A stretch of DNA of 64,000 nucleotides from Sophora flavescens (GCA_030762895.1 CM061063.1:73777836-73841835); one strand, 5' to 3'. Positions 46,378 through 58,053 are shown, counted from the first letter of the stretch. Made by a program: numbers and translations. The notes: generated from the letters alone by a model not told the origin.

Positions 46378-46640
46378 GCACTGGTCACGGCCTGGCAGTG
46401 ATGTCCATCATGGCCGTAACGTGCCAACTGAACCAGACCATCACAGGCAGAACTGATCACGGCCTAGCCGTGATGAGCATCACGGCTGTGACAGATCAAC
46501 CAGCAGAGCAACATGCACTCAAAACCAAAAATAGAGACGTACATTCCAAACAACTCAAACTCACGGTTTCAAGTTTCAACTACTGAGACTACAGTTTCAA
46601 CATACACTCAAAACCAAAAATAAAAAAATGTGCCCTAAAG
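46378..46640. repeat. Family-A paired GC-rich motifs inside CACTA-2
   Basis: TCACGGCCTAGCCGTGAT-type motifs in pairs at about 46387-46422 and 46458-46492 match the array at 1141-1335. A repeated phrase CACTCAAAACCAAAAATA occurs at 46517 and 46606. The segment lies just upstream of the transposase start. Confidence 0.6.
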
Positions 46641-47165
46641 ACTCACCAGAAATAGGTGCTCGCGTGGTGGTGGGGAGGGGAGCTCGAGTGGTGGCCAACG
46701 TTCGATGTGGTTACTGAGAGCAGAGGGACAATGAGAGTTAGTGCGTTGGAAGGGGTAAAAGAGATATGTCAAGTTATTGCATGCAAAGAATGAGCGGGAA
46801 AGACAGAGTTAGGGGTTAAGAGTGTACCTGACGGTGGTGACGAAGAAGCCCTAGCGGTGGTTGCGGTGGAGATGAGCGCGCGATTGGGGTAGAATGAGAG
46901 TGAGAGTGAGAGTTGAGAGTGACAGTGAGCGTGATGAAAAGAGAAGAACAAAGATGTCAAATTATTGCAAAGAATGAATGGAAAGACTGAGTTAGGGTTA
47001 ATAGTGTAACTCATGGTGGTGGCGAAGAAGCCTTCGCGGTGGTTGCGGTGGAGATGAGCTCGCGATTATGGCAGAGTGAGAGTGAGGGTTGAGAGTGAGG
47101 GTTGAGCGTGATGAAAAGAGAAAAGAGACGTACAGAGCGAAATGCAGAAGGCGCGCGGGTGTAAA
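46641..47165 (-). promoter_or_regulatory. Transposase leader/promoter region of CACTA-2
   Basis: A purine-rich, G-rich segment with an internal duplication (about 46760-46920 against 46950-47100, sharing AAGAAGCCCTAGCGGTGGTT-like words). The corresponding places in the other two CACTA elements have the same composition. The promoter role is inferred from position. Confidence 0.4.
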
Positions 47166-47179
47166 CCAAAATAAAACAT

Positions 47180-47460
47180 TTGACGTCAGTTGTTTGTAAA
47201 GACTGACGTTAAAGGTCGTATATTTAACGTCAGTTGTCTTAAGAAACTGACGTTAAAAGTGTATACCTTTATCCAAAAACATTAATTTCTTTGACTATTT
47301 ATTTAATTGAAGTAAAAATAAAACTTTTAACGTCAGTTGTATTAAACAACCGACGTTAAAAATAAATATTTTTTATTTTAAAAGCACTTTTAACGTCAGT
47401 TTTTGAAGACAACTGACGTTAAAAGTGTATATCTGCAAAAAAATTCATTCCTTTGACTAC
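47180..47460. repeat. Right AACGTCAGTT array of CACTA-2, first block
   Basis: Hairpin pairs of ACGTCAGTT/AACTGACGT. Further blocks follow at 48110-48590 and 49380-49620, separated by the exon-like units. Confidence 0.85.
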
Positions 47461-47736
47461 TGTGCTAACCCATGCACCTTGAAACTTAATCCTCTTAATG
47501 AGCATTAAGTTTATAGATAAGTTTTCAAGAAAATCAGAGAGACTCTATTCTCTATATAAAGTGCCATTCTTCTGTATCAGTATGTAAATACACCCTCTTC
47601 TTTTCCTCTATATTTCGTGTGTTTTCTATTCCTTCACAATATGGTTCTATCACATTTGAGACTGTTGTTATTTCTTCCTATACCTATACTTAAAGGTCTC
47701 TGTCTTAATGGTAAAAAAACTTCTGAGGTTGAGTAA
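47461..47736 (+). pseudogene. Promoter plus first-exon-like unit, copy 1
   Basis: After CCATGCACCTTG comes a TATA box (TCTATATAAA, 47551-47560), then ATG at 47641 opening a 31-codon frame MVLSHLRLLLFLPIPILKGL CLNG to TAA at 47734. The segment is closely similar to 48635-48878. The N-terminal peptide is hydrophobic and basic, in the style of an organelle targeting signal. The parent gene was not recognised. It lies between two subterminal repeat blocks, so it was probably captured. Confidence 0.5.
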
Positions 47737-48141
47737 ATCACATAATATGACTCCCTCACTTTATTCCATCTCCTCCCCAAGAGACTGTGGATAAAGCACA
47801 GATGGAGCATCAAGGACTTCAAATGAGCAGGGAGGGGATCGATGTATCCATTGGAGTTTCTGAGGACAGAACTGAGAAGAAATTGATGTTCAAGCAGAAA
47901 CTTTTTAATATTTTAGTGCTATGTTGCAGAATTTTTTTATCTTTTAATCATGTGTAATTGTAACTTATGAATCGCTTCAATGAGATACGATTTGATTATA
48001 CATATAACACTTTTATGTTAAGTGTTTATTTATTTAAATTTTCACAAGAATATGTTTACTAATTCAAGCTAATTAATGAAGATTAAAAATAAACTTGTTT
48101 AATATTTACACAACTGACGCAAATAGTGATTTAATATTTAC

Positions 48142-48543
48142 AAATTGCCACCACCTCATTTTTAACGTCAACTTAATTTATGACTGCCAAGTTCCCGTAT
48201 ATTACATTATTTCCAATATTCATTCTGCACGTTTATAATTTATAGGATTATTTACGTCAGCTATTTATTATACTGAAGTAAAAAACCACACTTTTAACGT
48301 CAGTTGTATAAAAAACTGACGTTAAAAATAAATATGACTGCCAAATTGTCACCACCTCATTTTTAACGTCAACTTAATTTATGACTGCCAAGTTCCCGTA
48401 TATTATTATTTCCAATATTCATACTTAACGTTTATAATTTATAGGATTATTTACGTCAGCTATTTATTATACTGAAGTAAAAACCACACTTTTCAACGTC
48501 AGTTGTATAAAAAACTGACGTTAAAAATAAATATTTTTTATTT
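48142..48543. repeat. 201-bp direct tandem duplication
   Basis: The block from AAATTGCCACCACC (48142) to AATATGACTGCC is repeated from 48343 (AAATTGTCACCACC) with few changes, including its ACGTCAGTT motifs. Confidence 0.8.
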
Positions 48544-48634
48544 AAAAAACACTTTTAACGTCAGTTGTATTAAACAACTGACGTTAAAGGTGTATAAGTT
48601 TCTGCAACATTCATTCCTTTGATTACTATGCTAC

Positions 48635-48878
48635 TTACCCATGCACCTTGTAACTTAATCCTCTTAATGAGCATTAAGTTTATAGATAAGTTTTGAAGAA
48701 AATCAGAATAGCTTAGTAACTTCATCCCCTGCTCCTATAAATAGCTTCCTTCCATCCTTTTAATTTTCTGCTTCACAATATGGCTCTGTCGTGGAGATTA
48801 ACTTCATCACTCTTTCTTCCTATTCCTAGACTCAAAGGTCTTTGTCTTAATGGTCAAACAACTTCTGAGGTTGTGTAA
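48635..48878 (+). pseudogene. Promoter plus first-exon-like unit, copy 2
   Basis: The same CCATGCACCTTG start, a TATA box (TATAAATA at 48736), then ATG at 48780 opening MALSWRLTSSLFLPIPRLKG LCLNG and ending at TAA 48876. A GT right after the frame's last residues could be a splice donor. A further exon-like stretch (about 48960-49110) follows and is absent after copy 1. Both copies keep the start and most residues, and differ near the N-terminus. Confidence 0.5.
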
Positions 48879-48959
48879 ATCACATAACATGGGTGATAAG
48901 GTTGTGTAAATCACATAGTGTGAGTTGCTCACCTTATCATCTTTCCGGAGAATCGGCTC

Positions 48960-49117
48960 TGACAAGACTGAATGTCAGCTTTGAAAGCAAATGACTGTTC
49001 CAAGGCCATTGCTGAAACAGATCGGGTGCACCCTTGGTCAGCCGCTTTGGAAAACTCGGTCGCTCGGCTCTCCTCTCTTGCTCACCCGTGAAGGGAACGA
49101 AGCCTCAACAAATGTTT
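48960..49117 (+). other. Exon-like GC-rich stretch after copy 2
   Basis: An island of higher GC with long open frames, for example VPRPLLKQIGCTLGQPLWKT, contrasts with the AT-rich flanks. It is probably a downstream exon of the same captured gene. The frame is not certain. Confidence 0.35.
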
Positions 49118-49656
49118 AGGATTTTAAACCCATTCAATGTAACTTTTTATAGGATTTTAAACCCTATCAATGTAACTTTTTATAGTATTTTAAAGGATTT
49201 TAAACCCTTTCAATGAATGAGATCCGGTTTGGGTTATTGATTCAACTTATACTTCGCACATATATTTTAGTTTTCAAAACAGAAACACAAAACATCAAAG
49301 CAATTGTGAAACTGAAACTTTGAGGAAGGCAATGCGGAAGGGTACGTATACTAGATAAAAAAAATTATTAAAATAACCTTTAACGTCTGTTGATGAAAGA
49401 ACAGAAGTTAAAAGTGAAGTGACTCACTTTTAGCGTCAGTTCAATGAAGAAGGTTCACTTTTAACGTCAGTTGTTTATTGAACTGACGTTAAAAGTGAGT
49501 CACTTCACTTTTAACGTCAGTCCTTAAAACAACTGACGTTAAAATTGAATTAATGAAGTCTGATATTTACAAAACTGCCACCGCCTCCTTTTTAACGTCT
49601 AGCTTTTGGTTAACTGACGTAAACCTTTACCGTATAATGTATATTTTCCACTAGTG

Positions 49657-50677
49657 GATGTATCAAAGTTATGTTATTTTATACATATTTCATAATAAAC
49701 TCCCACTAACCCAAAACATCAAAAACCTTAACCAAACCAATGTGAGTTACATACTCCAACAGTTATAGTGGATCTGCCAACACGTTTTCAAACTCATAGA
49801 GATCATAGGATATCTACAGGGGTCTACCAAGAGTAATTATATATGGGGATAGCTCATTAATAAAAGTAATTACATTTGGTCTAAATCAACAGATGCTTTA
49901 TAGTATTTGACATTCCATTAATTCAAGTTTCATTAAATGAGTTACTATGCAAATCCGTAAAATATTAGGAAATCCAAAATCTCTTACTAGAATAGCACAG
50001 ATACTTAGTTTAAATAAGAAAAGATAAAAGCTCTGGATTAATGTGGCCACAAGAATGTCAATAATTACCAAGCACTTTGGCTATAAGATCTACCAGCACC
50101 TTAACAATACAAATCATACTTGATAGGAGTATTGACATCATATAAGCAAGGTACTTATACACCTGTGAGCTATCAAAATGTAAAATGTTGGTTAAAAGAG
50201 AAACACAGTGTGATTGCATGCTAAATGATTATTGTGTATTATCCAACAAAATCGACCTTAGCATTCATTTAAGATGCTTACTGAGATTTAAAAGAAGGTT
50301 TATATATATCAGTACAATAGAATGAGACTAAATATCGAAGTCTCTTGAAATATAGCATATGTCATTGTGTGCGCAAGAATATATATATATGGCAATATAA
50401 TATTAACATGTATTAAAACATACATAATTTTGTGCACACTGCCACTATTCTAGTATACCTAAACAAGAATTAGGATTTCTATTAGAGCCCACTAATATTA
50501 AAATGCTCTAATGGTATAATATTTAACAGTGTGATCATTACTCTGTAGTTTGTAGTATAATATCCGATGTGAGTTTAAAAACTCATCATCTTTCTCTTTA
50601 GAATTTTTTTATAAATAAAGTAACCTTTATATATATAAAATATGAAGATAATTAAAAAGACTTATCATCATATGAGT
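49657..50677. other. Interior of the copia-like element, no gene seen
   Basis: AT-rich; no gag or pol motif on either strand. Confidence 0.4.
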
Positions 50678-51624
50678 GATGAACGTGTGCAGAACAAGTA
50701 AGATTTTAAGAAGAATGATTGAGGAATTACCATTTCCTTTTGAGCTTATATTGCCCCCTTTTCTTAGAATGCTAGATTTTAGGCTTTTATGAAATTTGTT
50801 TTTTATATCTGTCGGTATAAAAAACTATATGATTTGTGATTTGTTTGTTCAGTTGCGAAGAAGGAAGCAGTTTATCCCTTGCACCTGCAAATCCTGAAAC
50901 AATGCAAGAAAACCCCCAGTTAGAGACAGAGAAGGAAGATGCAAGAAATGAAGGTGAATGTGTGCAAAGTAAGTAAGGTTTTAACAAGAATGGTTGAGGA
51001 ATTAACTTTCATTTGGAGATTATATTTTCCCCTTTTTTCTTAGAGCACTAAATTTTAGGATCTGTATGATATAATTTTTTTTATTTGTCATCAGAAGAAT
51101 TTACATGATTTTTGGTATGTTTGTTCAGTCGGGAAAAAGGAAGCAGATGAACCCACGCACCTGACAACCCTGAAAGGATGTCGGAAATCCCCGAGTTACA
51201 GACGAAAAAGGCTAATGTAAATTCCAAGGTAAATGAGATTGCATGCAACTAGTATCATTATTAGTCTGATATTTTTCGTTGTTTGGTGGAGGTACAACAA
51301 TGGTTGCTAGAAACCCCTAAAATCCATCGAGGAGATCTCATTTTTTATCCCTACAAATTAAATAGATTATAAGATTGAAATCCCATGGGAGGCAAACTAG
51401 GAGGACAGACAAAAACTGAAACTAGCTATCCCAAATGAAGATGATCATGATATGCATATGATTGTCATATTTATCTTGATGAGATAACCTCCCGAGTTTC
51501 TTTTTGAAGTATCGTCACTAATGAATATCAACCCAATCTCGAGTCCAAGCTCAACTTTGGGTGCACAAAGAAATAATTATCACATCAACTAATTACATTA
51601 TATGGGGCAAGATACAAAAATTTA

Positions 51625-52215
51625 CTATACACCTTGGCTACACACCTCTACCCAAGTCTCTATCTGATGAGTTGTGTCCATTAGGAAATGAACAAAGTCA
51701 TCTGCATTTGTTTTAATATGTATCGCAGCCCGTGAACCTTCAACTTTAACAAGTGGTCTTGCAATAACCTTTGGTTTTGGAACATATCCAAGTAGCAATG
51801 AGTCATGATGATCAATAGGTGAAGGTCGAACCTCTCTAACCTGATCATCCAACTTAGCTCTCTTACTTAACCTTTCTGGAGTCTTGCATTGACGTTTCAA
51901 GTATTCAGTATTGTCCATAATATCGTATTTCTGTCCTTTTAAGGGTTTCCATAATGGTGATCCTTCAAAAGTTACACTTAAGAACTCATCCATGGCTAAA
52001 TATGTGAGATTGCAGATTTTTCTCTTGGTTTTCTTTGCCAAAAGTGACACTACAATGAGAAGGTAACTTGCTCGTTCAATGTAGAAACCAGGCCTCGCTG
52101 TGTTTGTGGAACTAGACTCTGGCTGAGTTGCATTTGCAGAATGTTGCGAGGATGAAACCTTAAAATGATAAAGAAAACTCTGAAAATTCAGTATATAAAT
52201 GCATGCAGTCAACAA
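51625..52215 (-). CDS. Hypothetical protein segment in the loop of the inverted repeat
   Basis: A 196-codon open frame; the last part overlaps the left arm. It contains KKTKRKICNLTYLAMDEFLS, RLSKRAKLDDQVREV, DSLLLGYVPKPKVIARPLVK and HIKTNADDFVHFLMDTTHQI. The C-terminal half looks like real protein with charged helices, whereas the first 20 residues look intronic, with an AG acceptor before VSSSQHSANA at about 52159. I do not recognise the family. Together with the right-arm exons on the same strand it may be the remains of one multi-exon gene. Confidence 0.4.
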   Translation of the reverse strand: MLTACIYILNFQSFLYHFKVSSSQHSANATQPESSSTNTARPGFYIERASYLLIVVSLLAKKTKRKICNLTYLAMDEFLSVTFEGSPLWKPLKGQKYDIMDNTEYLKRQCKTPERLSKRAKLDDQVREVRPSPIDHHDSLLLGYVPKPKVIARPLVKVEGSRAAIHIKTNADDFVHFLMDTTHQIETWVEVCSQGV

Positions 52216-53066
52216 AATTAGAAAATGAACATAGTTTACGACAAAAAAGGGCGGATATTTCTTTTGTAGTCCAACAAAGTGAATATAAATTATCTTAAAC
52301 TAGTCTCATTTTTTTATAAGGAAAATAATATTATTAAACAAGGTAGAAGGGGTAAAACAATACAACCAAAATTTCTAGTTCAAAACCAAAACAAGCCAAA
52401 TATATAGACCATAACACAACTTACTACTATTGGCACAAACAAACCAAGCACGCAGTTATCACTTATTAGTAATAGATCCCAGGCATGCTTATATATAAAG
52501 CAACCAAAATAAATCAGCAAAGAACTGGGTAGAGGTGTGTAGCCAAGGTGTATAGTAAATCAGTAAAGAACCAACATAAATTCATATTTAACCTAGACTA
52601 AAATATATCACTTGGGCATAACTCATCAGATAGAGAGTTGGGTAGCGGTGTGTAGCCAAGGTGTATAGTAAATTTTTGCATCTTTGCCCCATATAATGTA
52701 ATTAGTTGATGTAATAATTATTTCTTTGTGCACCCAAAGCTGAGCTTGGACTCGAAATTGGGTTGATATTCATTAGTGACGATACTTAAAAAAGAATCTC
52801 GGGAGGTTATCTCATCAAGATAAATATGACAATCATATGCATATCTTGATCATCGTCATTTGGGATAAGCTAGTTTTAGTTTTTGTCTGTACTCCTAGTT
52901 TGCTTCCCATGGGATTTCAATGTTATAATCTATTTAATTTGTAGGGATAAAAAATGAGATCTCCTCGATGGATTTTAGGGGTTTCTAGCAACCATTGTTG
53001 TACCTCCACCAAACAATGAAAAATATCAGACTAATAATGATACTAGTTGCATGCAATCTCATTTAC

Positions 53067-53167
53067 CTTGGAATTTACATTAGCCTTTTTTCGTCTGTAA
53101 CTCGGGGATTTCCGACATCCTTTAAGGGTTGGCAGGTGCGTGGGTTCATTTGCTTCCTTTTTTCCGA
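53067..53167 (-). pseudogene. Exon-like piece in the right arm
   Basis: Bounded by TTCAG upstream and GTAAAT downstream on the minus strand. The open frame is GKKEANEPTHLPTLKGCRKS. The left arm has the same piece (about 51130-51229), one base shorter in an A run, which breaks the frame. Confidence 0.4.
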
Positions 53168-53327
53168 CTGAACAAACATACCAAAAATCATGTAAATTCT
53201 TCTGATGGCAAATAAAAAAAAATTATATCATAAAGATCCTAAAATTTAGTGCTCTAAGAAAAAAGGGGAAAATATAAGCTCCAAAAGAAAGGTAATTCCT
53301 CAACCATTCTTGTTAAAACCTTACTTG

Positions 53328-53447
53328 CTTTGCACATGTTCACCTTCATTTGTTGCATCTGCCTCCTCTGTCTCTAACTGGGGGTTTTCCTGCATCGTTT
53401 CAGGATTTGTAGGTGCACAGGATAAACTGCTTCCTTCTTCGTGATTG
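53328..53447 (-). pseudogene. Second exon-like piece in the right arm
   Basis: The open frame HEEGSSLSCAPTNPETMQEN then PQLETEEADATNEGEHVQSK is acidic. It resembles 53067-53167 at the DNA level (AAGGAAGCAG.. and CACCTGC..AACCCT words), suggesting an old exon duplication. Its acceptor is TTCAA here but TTCAG in the left arm. Confidence 0.4.
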
Positions 53448-53891
53448 AACAAACAAATCACAAATCATATAATTTTTTATACCGACAGATATAAAAATCA
53501 AATTTCATAAAAGCCTAAAATCTAGCATTCTAAGAAAAAGGGGCAATATAAGCTCACAAGGAAATGGTAATTCCTCAATCATTCTTCTTAAAACCTTACT
53601 TTTTCTGCACATGTTCATCCTCATTTCTGGCAATCACATGTTCATCCTCAATAAAGTAACCTTACTTTTTCAACAACTCGCTCAAAACTCAAGTGTTAGT
53701 TAATAGTCACACACTTGAGCACAAGATTTAGGTTACACACAACAGAAATACATGGGACCTATACTTAACTGTAATTGAGGAGATAAGAAAAATAGTTTGA
53801 AACTTCCAAAAGTATTAAAACAAGAAAAAAAATTCCAAGTATATAACCCAAATATATAATCTATATTAATTTAGAATAACGATATATTATA

Positions 53892-54213
53892 GAGAAATTA
53901 TTCTCACCAAAATATACTAGCTAATTTTGGGATTTTACTATATTGTCTTAACAAAAAATGTTTTAATAATATAATACAATGAATAATTTAGTGTTTAATG
54001 TATCCTCATAAAGACTATATCTTGAATATAGGTTCCCATAACAAAAATTTTGGTGAGAAATTATTCTCACCAAAATATACTAGCTAATTTTGGGATTTTA
54101 CTATATTGTCTTAACAAAAAAATGTTTTAATAATATAATACAATGAATAATTTAGTGTTTAATGTATCCTCATAAAGACTATATCTTGAATATAGGTTCC
54201 CATAACAAAAAAA
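53892..54213. repeat. 163-bp tandem duplication
   Basis: GAGAAATTATTCTCACCAAA starts at 53892 and again at 54055. The two units are almost identical, differing mainly in the length of an A run, so the duplication is recent. Confidence 0.9.
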
Positions 54214-56992
54214 TAACGAACAATATATGAAGAGAAAATCATATCATTTAATAAGATATATTTGTAAAATATAATTATATGTTGTTTCTCACGCCTGATT
54301 AATTAGGCATTTAATTAAGGTAGAGATCTTGAAACACAATCCTATATGCATAGGACATTACTTTAAGCATACAAGACTCTCCCACTTGATAGAGAAAGAC
54401 AATTGAACTAACAATTTAAAATATTCAAAGTGTTAAAAAATATTTAACCATGTTTCTCTATCACACAATAATCATGTCAAAGAATGTCATACCGATAGGA
54501 TAGGTCCATTACTTATAATACAGGGATAACCACAATCTATTCCAATGAGAAAAAAAAAGACATCACGATAGACAAATGCAAAATTTTAGAAAAGAAAAAA
54601 AAACATAATTGGATAAAAACAATATACCCAACTAAGAGTTAGGTCATGATGCGGACAATAAGAGGAAATATATATTACAATGCACAAATCTTATGCCACC
54701 AAAATTCTAATACCGATAGGGTACGCGAACAAATAATTGACATAAGCATAAAAAAAATACATTATATAAGAACATTTACATTTACATTAATAATAACACA
54801 CCAATAGACTATAATTATTATAAATACAATATAAATTATAATTAAGAATAAAACTTAACTATTCAACCAATATAAAATCTGCATAATTGTACCCACGATA
54901 GGTTAGACTACAGTTATACAAATTAAGAATAATTATGCTTAATAGAATATGATAAATCAATATCATGCATAAAAAAATATATTCACTTCACATTAATTTT
55001 AAAGGATATTAACAACATCAAAAAAAAAAAAAATTCATGTTCAAATAAATCTACGACATGGTTCAGATTATTTTAGATTCGCATGAAATAAACATGACTT
55101 TATCCTTCAAAAAATCATGTTATTAATTTCATGATCTCTATAGAAAAACCTCATAGAGTTCCTTAAAAAAAAACCTCATAGTGTGTCATTCATCCTTTGT
55201 GTAGATCTAATGAGCTATGATGACTTAATAAGGATATATAATATCATCTCAAATGATTCTATCATTATAACAACAAACTCTAAATATATAATCAAAACAA
55301 TTTATAAATCATATGTTACAAGGAGGACATAACTTGCAATAACCCTTGAGGATTGCTCAACAAAATTATTTTCACAATATTTGAAAGTGATCGTATTAAA
55401 AAATCAACATAAAATTTAATCCAAAATTTGGATTAAATTGGCATAAAATAATACACAATTGCATTATTCACTACATATATTAATATAAAACATATAGAAC
55501 TTGATTTATATTATGATCCAAAATTTTATTTGGTGACTAAAGAACATGATTAGAGAAAGTATACAGTATACAGTATACACCAATCACAAAATTATGGGGC
55601 TAGATTTAGAGAGTATAGTAGTGAAAAACACAATATCTATTAAAATATTAAATTATGCCAATTTTAAAATAACTTGATATACATAAAGGGCATAAAATAA
55701 TATACCATTCACTACATACATTTATTTATATTAAAACAAATGAGATTTAAGTCATGTGTTGCCCCCAAAACTTAATTTTGTAACTAACACTAATCATTGG
55801 AGAGAGTGCTTAAAATATTTATTTGTCACAAAAGAATAGTGAACAAAAAAATCTTGGATCCAAATACTGAGAACAAAGTAGGGAAAATGTAATATATATG
55901 TAAAGTATGCCAAAAGAATATGTAACATGCCCAATATTATATATTAATATGATTTTGATAATCATTTTTGACACTTGAGAATAATTGTGCAATATAGCAC
56001 ATTAAAATCAATTGTACAAAAAAGTCATTGACACATAAGGAATTTATAGGTATAAATTTTTTTTCTTCCAAATATCAAATTGATTAATTTGGAATAAAAT
56101 TTAACATTCATTCCTTAATATGATACATTAATAGAGAGCATATGATATACTTCAGTATCACAAACAAAATAAGGAATATTTACAAAAATTATAAGACCCG
56201 AGATTCGAGAATACAATATTTATAATTGCAAATTATACTCAAATTGATTAATGCAAAGTTTAAGCAGTGTCCAAAAAAATTCCCAACAAATAAAATATTT
56301 AAATTATTAAATATTTGCACGAAAAATGAAAAAGTTTTGAACTCAAAACGACTTGTCACGCACCCCCACACGCGCAACCCACGAGTGGGCATCGTGGGAG
56401 AAGCTCATCTTCTCCACCCGGAAACTGAAATTGGGTCGATGCTGACTCACGGCGAGACCTGAGTCGGTCTCGTTTCTTCACCATTTCGAGCGATTGTTTC
56501 TGGGTTTTGTTGGTAAAGATCCGATCTTGGAAAGCCCCAAATAAATTTCTAGGATCGTCAGACCCGTTGTGAGAAATCGAAGATCAAAGAGATGGAGTTT
56601 TCGCTAAACTGAAACAAATAAAAAACTTTGATTTCTCACGTTTTGTTTTATGAAACCGTATGATTTTCCTGAATGATATTCAACAAGATAAACCCTCAGT
56701 AAATTTTCGAAATCGTTGAAAAAATAAGGAGAATGTTTCAAATCGAAAAAATTGTTCGTTTTTGGTGTGACAACCACGAAGATCAAACACGAAATTCCCT
56801 CAATTTTCTCAACGAAAACATTCGATTCTTGAAGACTTTTGATCACAGTGATCAGACGAAGACAAGTCCTTAATAAATTTTGAGAAAAGTTGTTCTATTA
56901 TAGAGAGTTCAGGTGAAAGATATTTTAGGGTTCATAGATTTCCAGAAACTATAAAAGGGAAAAAGATTGACAACCATAATATGTATCTATAT
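54214..56992. other. AT-rich interior of the copia-like element
   Basis: No coding motif. A CTCTCCCACTTGATAGAGAA phrase at 54374 resembles the polypurine-tract neighbourhood at 42213, and several CCGATAGG words occur (54490, 54713; also 42350). A second, older element of the same family may be buried here. The 80-codon frame at 56604-56846 is not recognised. Confidence 0.4.
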
Positions 56993-57007
56993 GTCTCTGA
57001 TACCAAT

Positions 57008-57445
57008 TGAAGGAAAACTATAATTTTTAGATGTCTAGAACATTGTATAGATACAAATTGTAGCATATTATACATGTTGAACGAAGAACAAGACAAGAAT
57101 TATGTACCTTAGAGCATTGCAGAGTCCATTGATATCTTGATCAGGGTGTGAGGGAACTGCTGCTCTCTTTACTGTTAAGCGGCATTCAATGTATAAGACT
57201 GTTTAATCGGGAGACAACCTTTGAACCTACCACTAGATAGTAGGGACCTCTCAGCGGGTTAACAATTCAATGGCCCAGCCCATCATAGGGTCATTCTTAG
57301 TTGAAACCCAATGACTAATTTGAACGGTTGGTTAAAGTGCTTATAATATCAATAATATAACCATAATTAACATATTAACAAAAATTACTAATAATTAATT
57401 ATTGTGAATCTATAATATTGATTAATTAAAATAATTAATCTAACA
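57008..57445 (-). repeat. Upper (5') LTR of the nested copia-like element
   Basis: 438 bp; the primer-binding site TGGTATCAGAGAC follows on the minus strand (about 56993-57005). Confidence 0.8.
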
Positions 57446-58053
57446 ACATATCCACGTGATTCAGCCCCCACCAGTGACCCCCTTGCTTGGGCCAACAAAT
57501 GTCTTGGTTGGCTTCATGTGATCATGTCGACGCTAACAGCTAAAATAAAATAACTCAACCAAAATAATAAAAACCAACACATTTATTAAAGCCTTTTTAT
57601 ACATGCATTCAATCATAAAATGTCACGTCAATAATTTTTTTTACTCTTATCATACCTACCTTAAAAGTCATCCATACCATGATTGGTGATTGGTTGATAA
57701 TGTAAAAACTTTACACTGTTAGTGTATAGCAATTAAACTGTTTTATGTTGTTAATTATTCACAAAACAACCTATATGTAACTTTTAAGATAATTATAATA
57801 AAAATCAAACATTTTTAATAATGTAACAATTTGTGATTAGTTGACAATATAAAAAATCTGACACTTTATATCAATTAAGGATAATGTTAACCAGTAGGAA
57901 CAAGAAAAGTAATTTCATTGAGAATAGATGTATTTAATATCTTGAAAATTATATATTTAAATTTATAATAAAAAATAATTATTGTTTTTTGTTTTCTTAA
58001 CCGGTATCTTTAGGACAATGATTGTATGACCCAAGTAAAATTTACGAGTGTAT
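57446..58053. other. Intergenic, no gene seen
   Basis: AT-rich, with inverted-repeat-like words (GGTTGATAATGTAAAAAC / GTTGACAATATAAAAAAT) that suggest old MITEs. Nothing coding. Confidence 0.35.

Larger units (their letters stand above)
42490..49656 (-). mobile_element. CACTA transposon with nearly complete transposase
   Basis: Both ends show CACTAGTG in inverted orientation and are flanked by GAT (42487-42489, 49657-49659), a 3-bp target duplication. Both ends carry arrays of AACGTCAGTT/AACTGACGTT motifs (42515-42850 and 47180-49640). The transposase on the minus strand spans TNP2, DUF4218 and DUF4216 parts but has stops and frame changes. The right interior contains two copies of a promoter-plus-first-exon-like unit. 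7167 bp; it sits within the copia-like element and is therefore younger than it. Confidence 0.92.
50678..53619. repeat. Large inverted repeat, 1-kb arms
   Basis: The left arm (50678-51676) and right arm (52619-53619) are inverted copies with only scattered differences. Matching anchors are AGAAGAATGATTGAGGAATT against 53560-53590, and ATATGGGGCAAGATACAAAA against 52670-52700. The 942-bp spacer holds an open frame. The arms contain exon-like pieces with splice-like borders. A short extra copy of the inner arm end lies at about 52527-52560. Confidence 0.88.
41773..57445 (-). mobile_element. Copia-like LTR element without gag-pol, heavily nested
   Basis: Direct repeats of about 440 bp (41773-42212 and 57008-57445) start TGAAGGAAAA and end TAATCTAACA. 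On the minus strand the upper copy is followed by AT and TGGTATCAGAGAC, a tRNA-iMet primer-binding site (about 56993-57005); the lower copy is preceded by CTAAGTGGGAGAA, a polypurine tract. The outer flanks ACAGA and ACATA are a near-match 5-bp duplication. The interior contains a complete CACTA element and a large inverted repeat, but no gag or pol motif of its own. It is therefore a non-autonomous LTR element, or two related elements joined by recombination. Confidence 0.7.
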
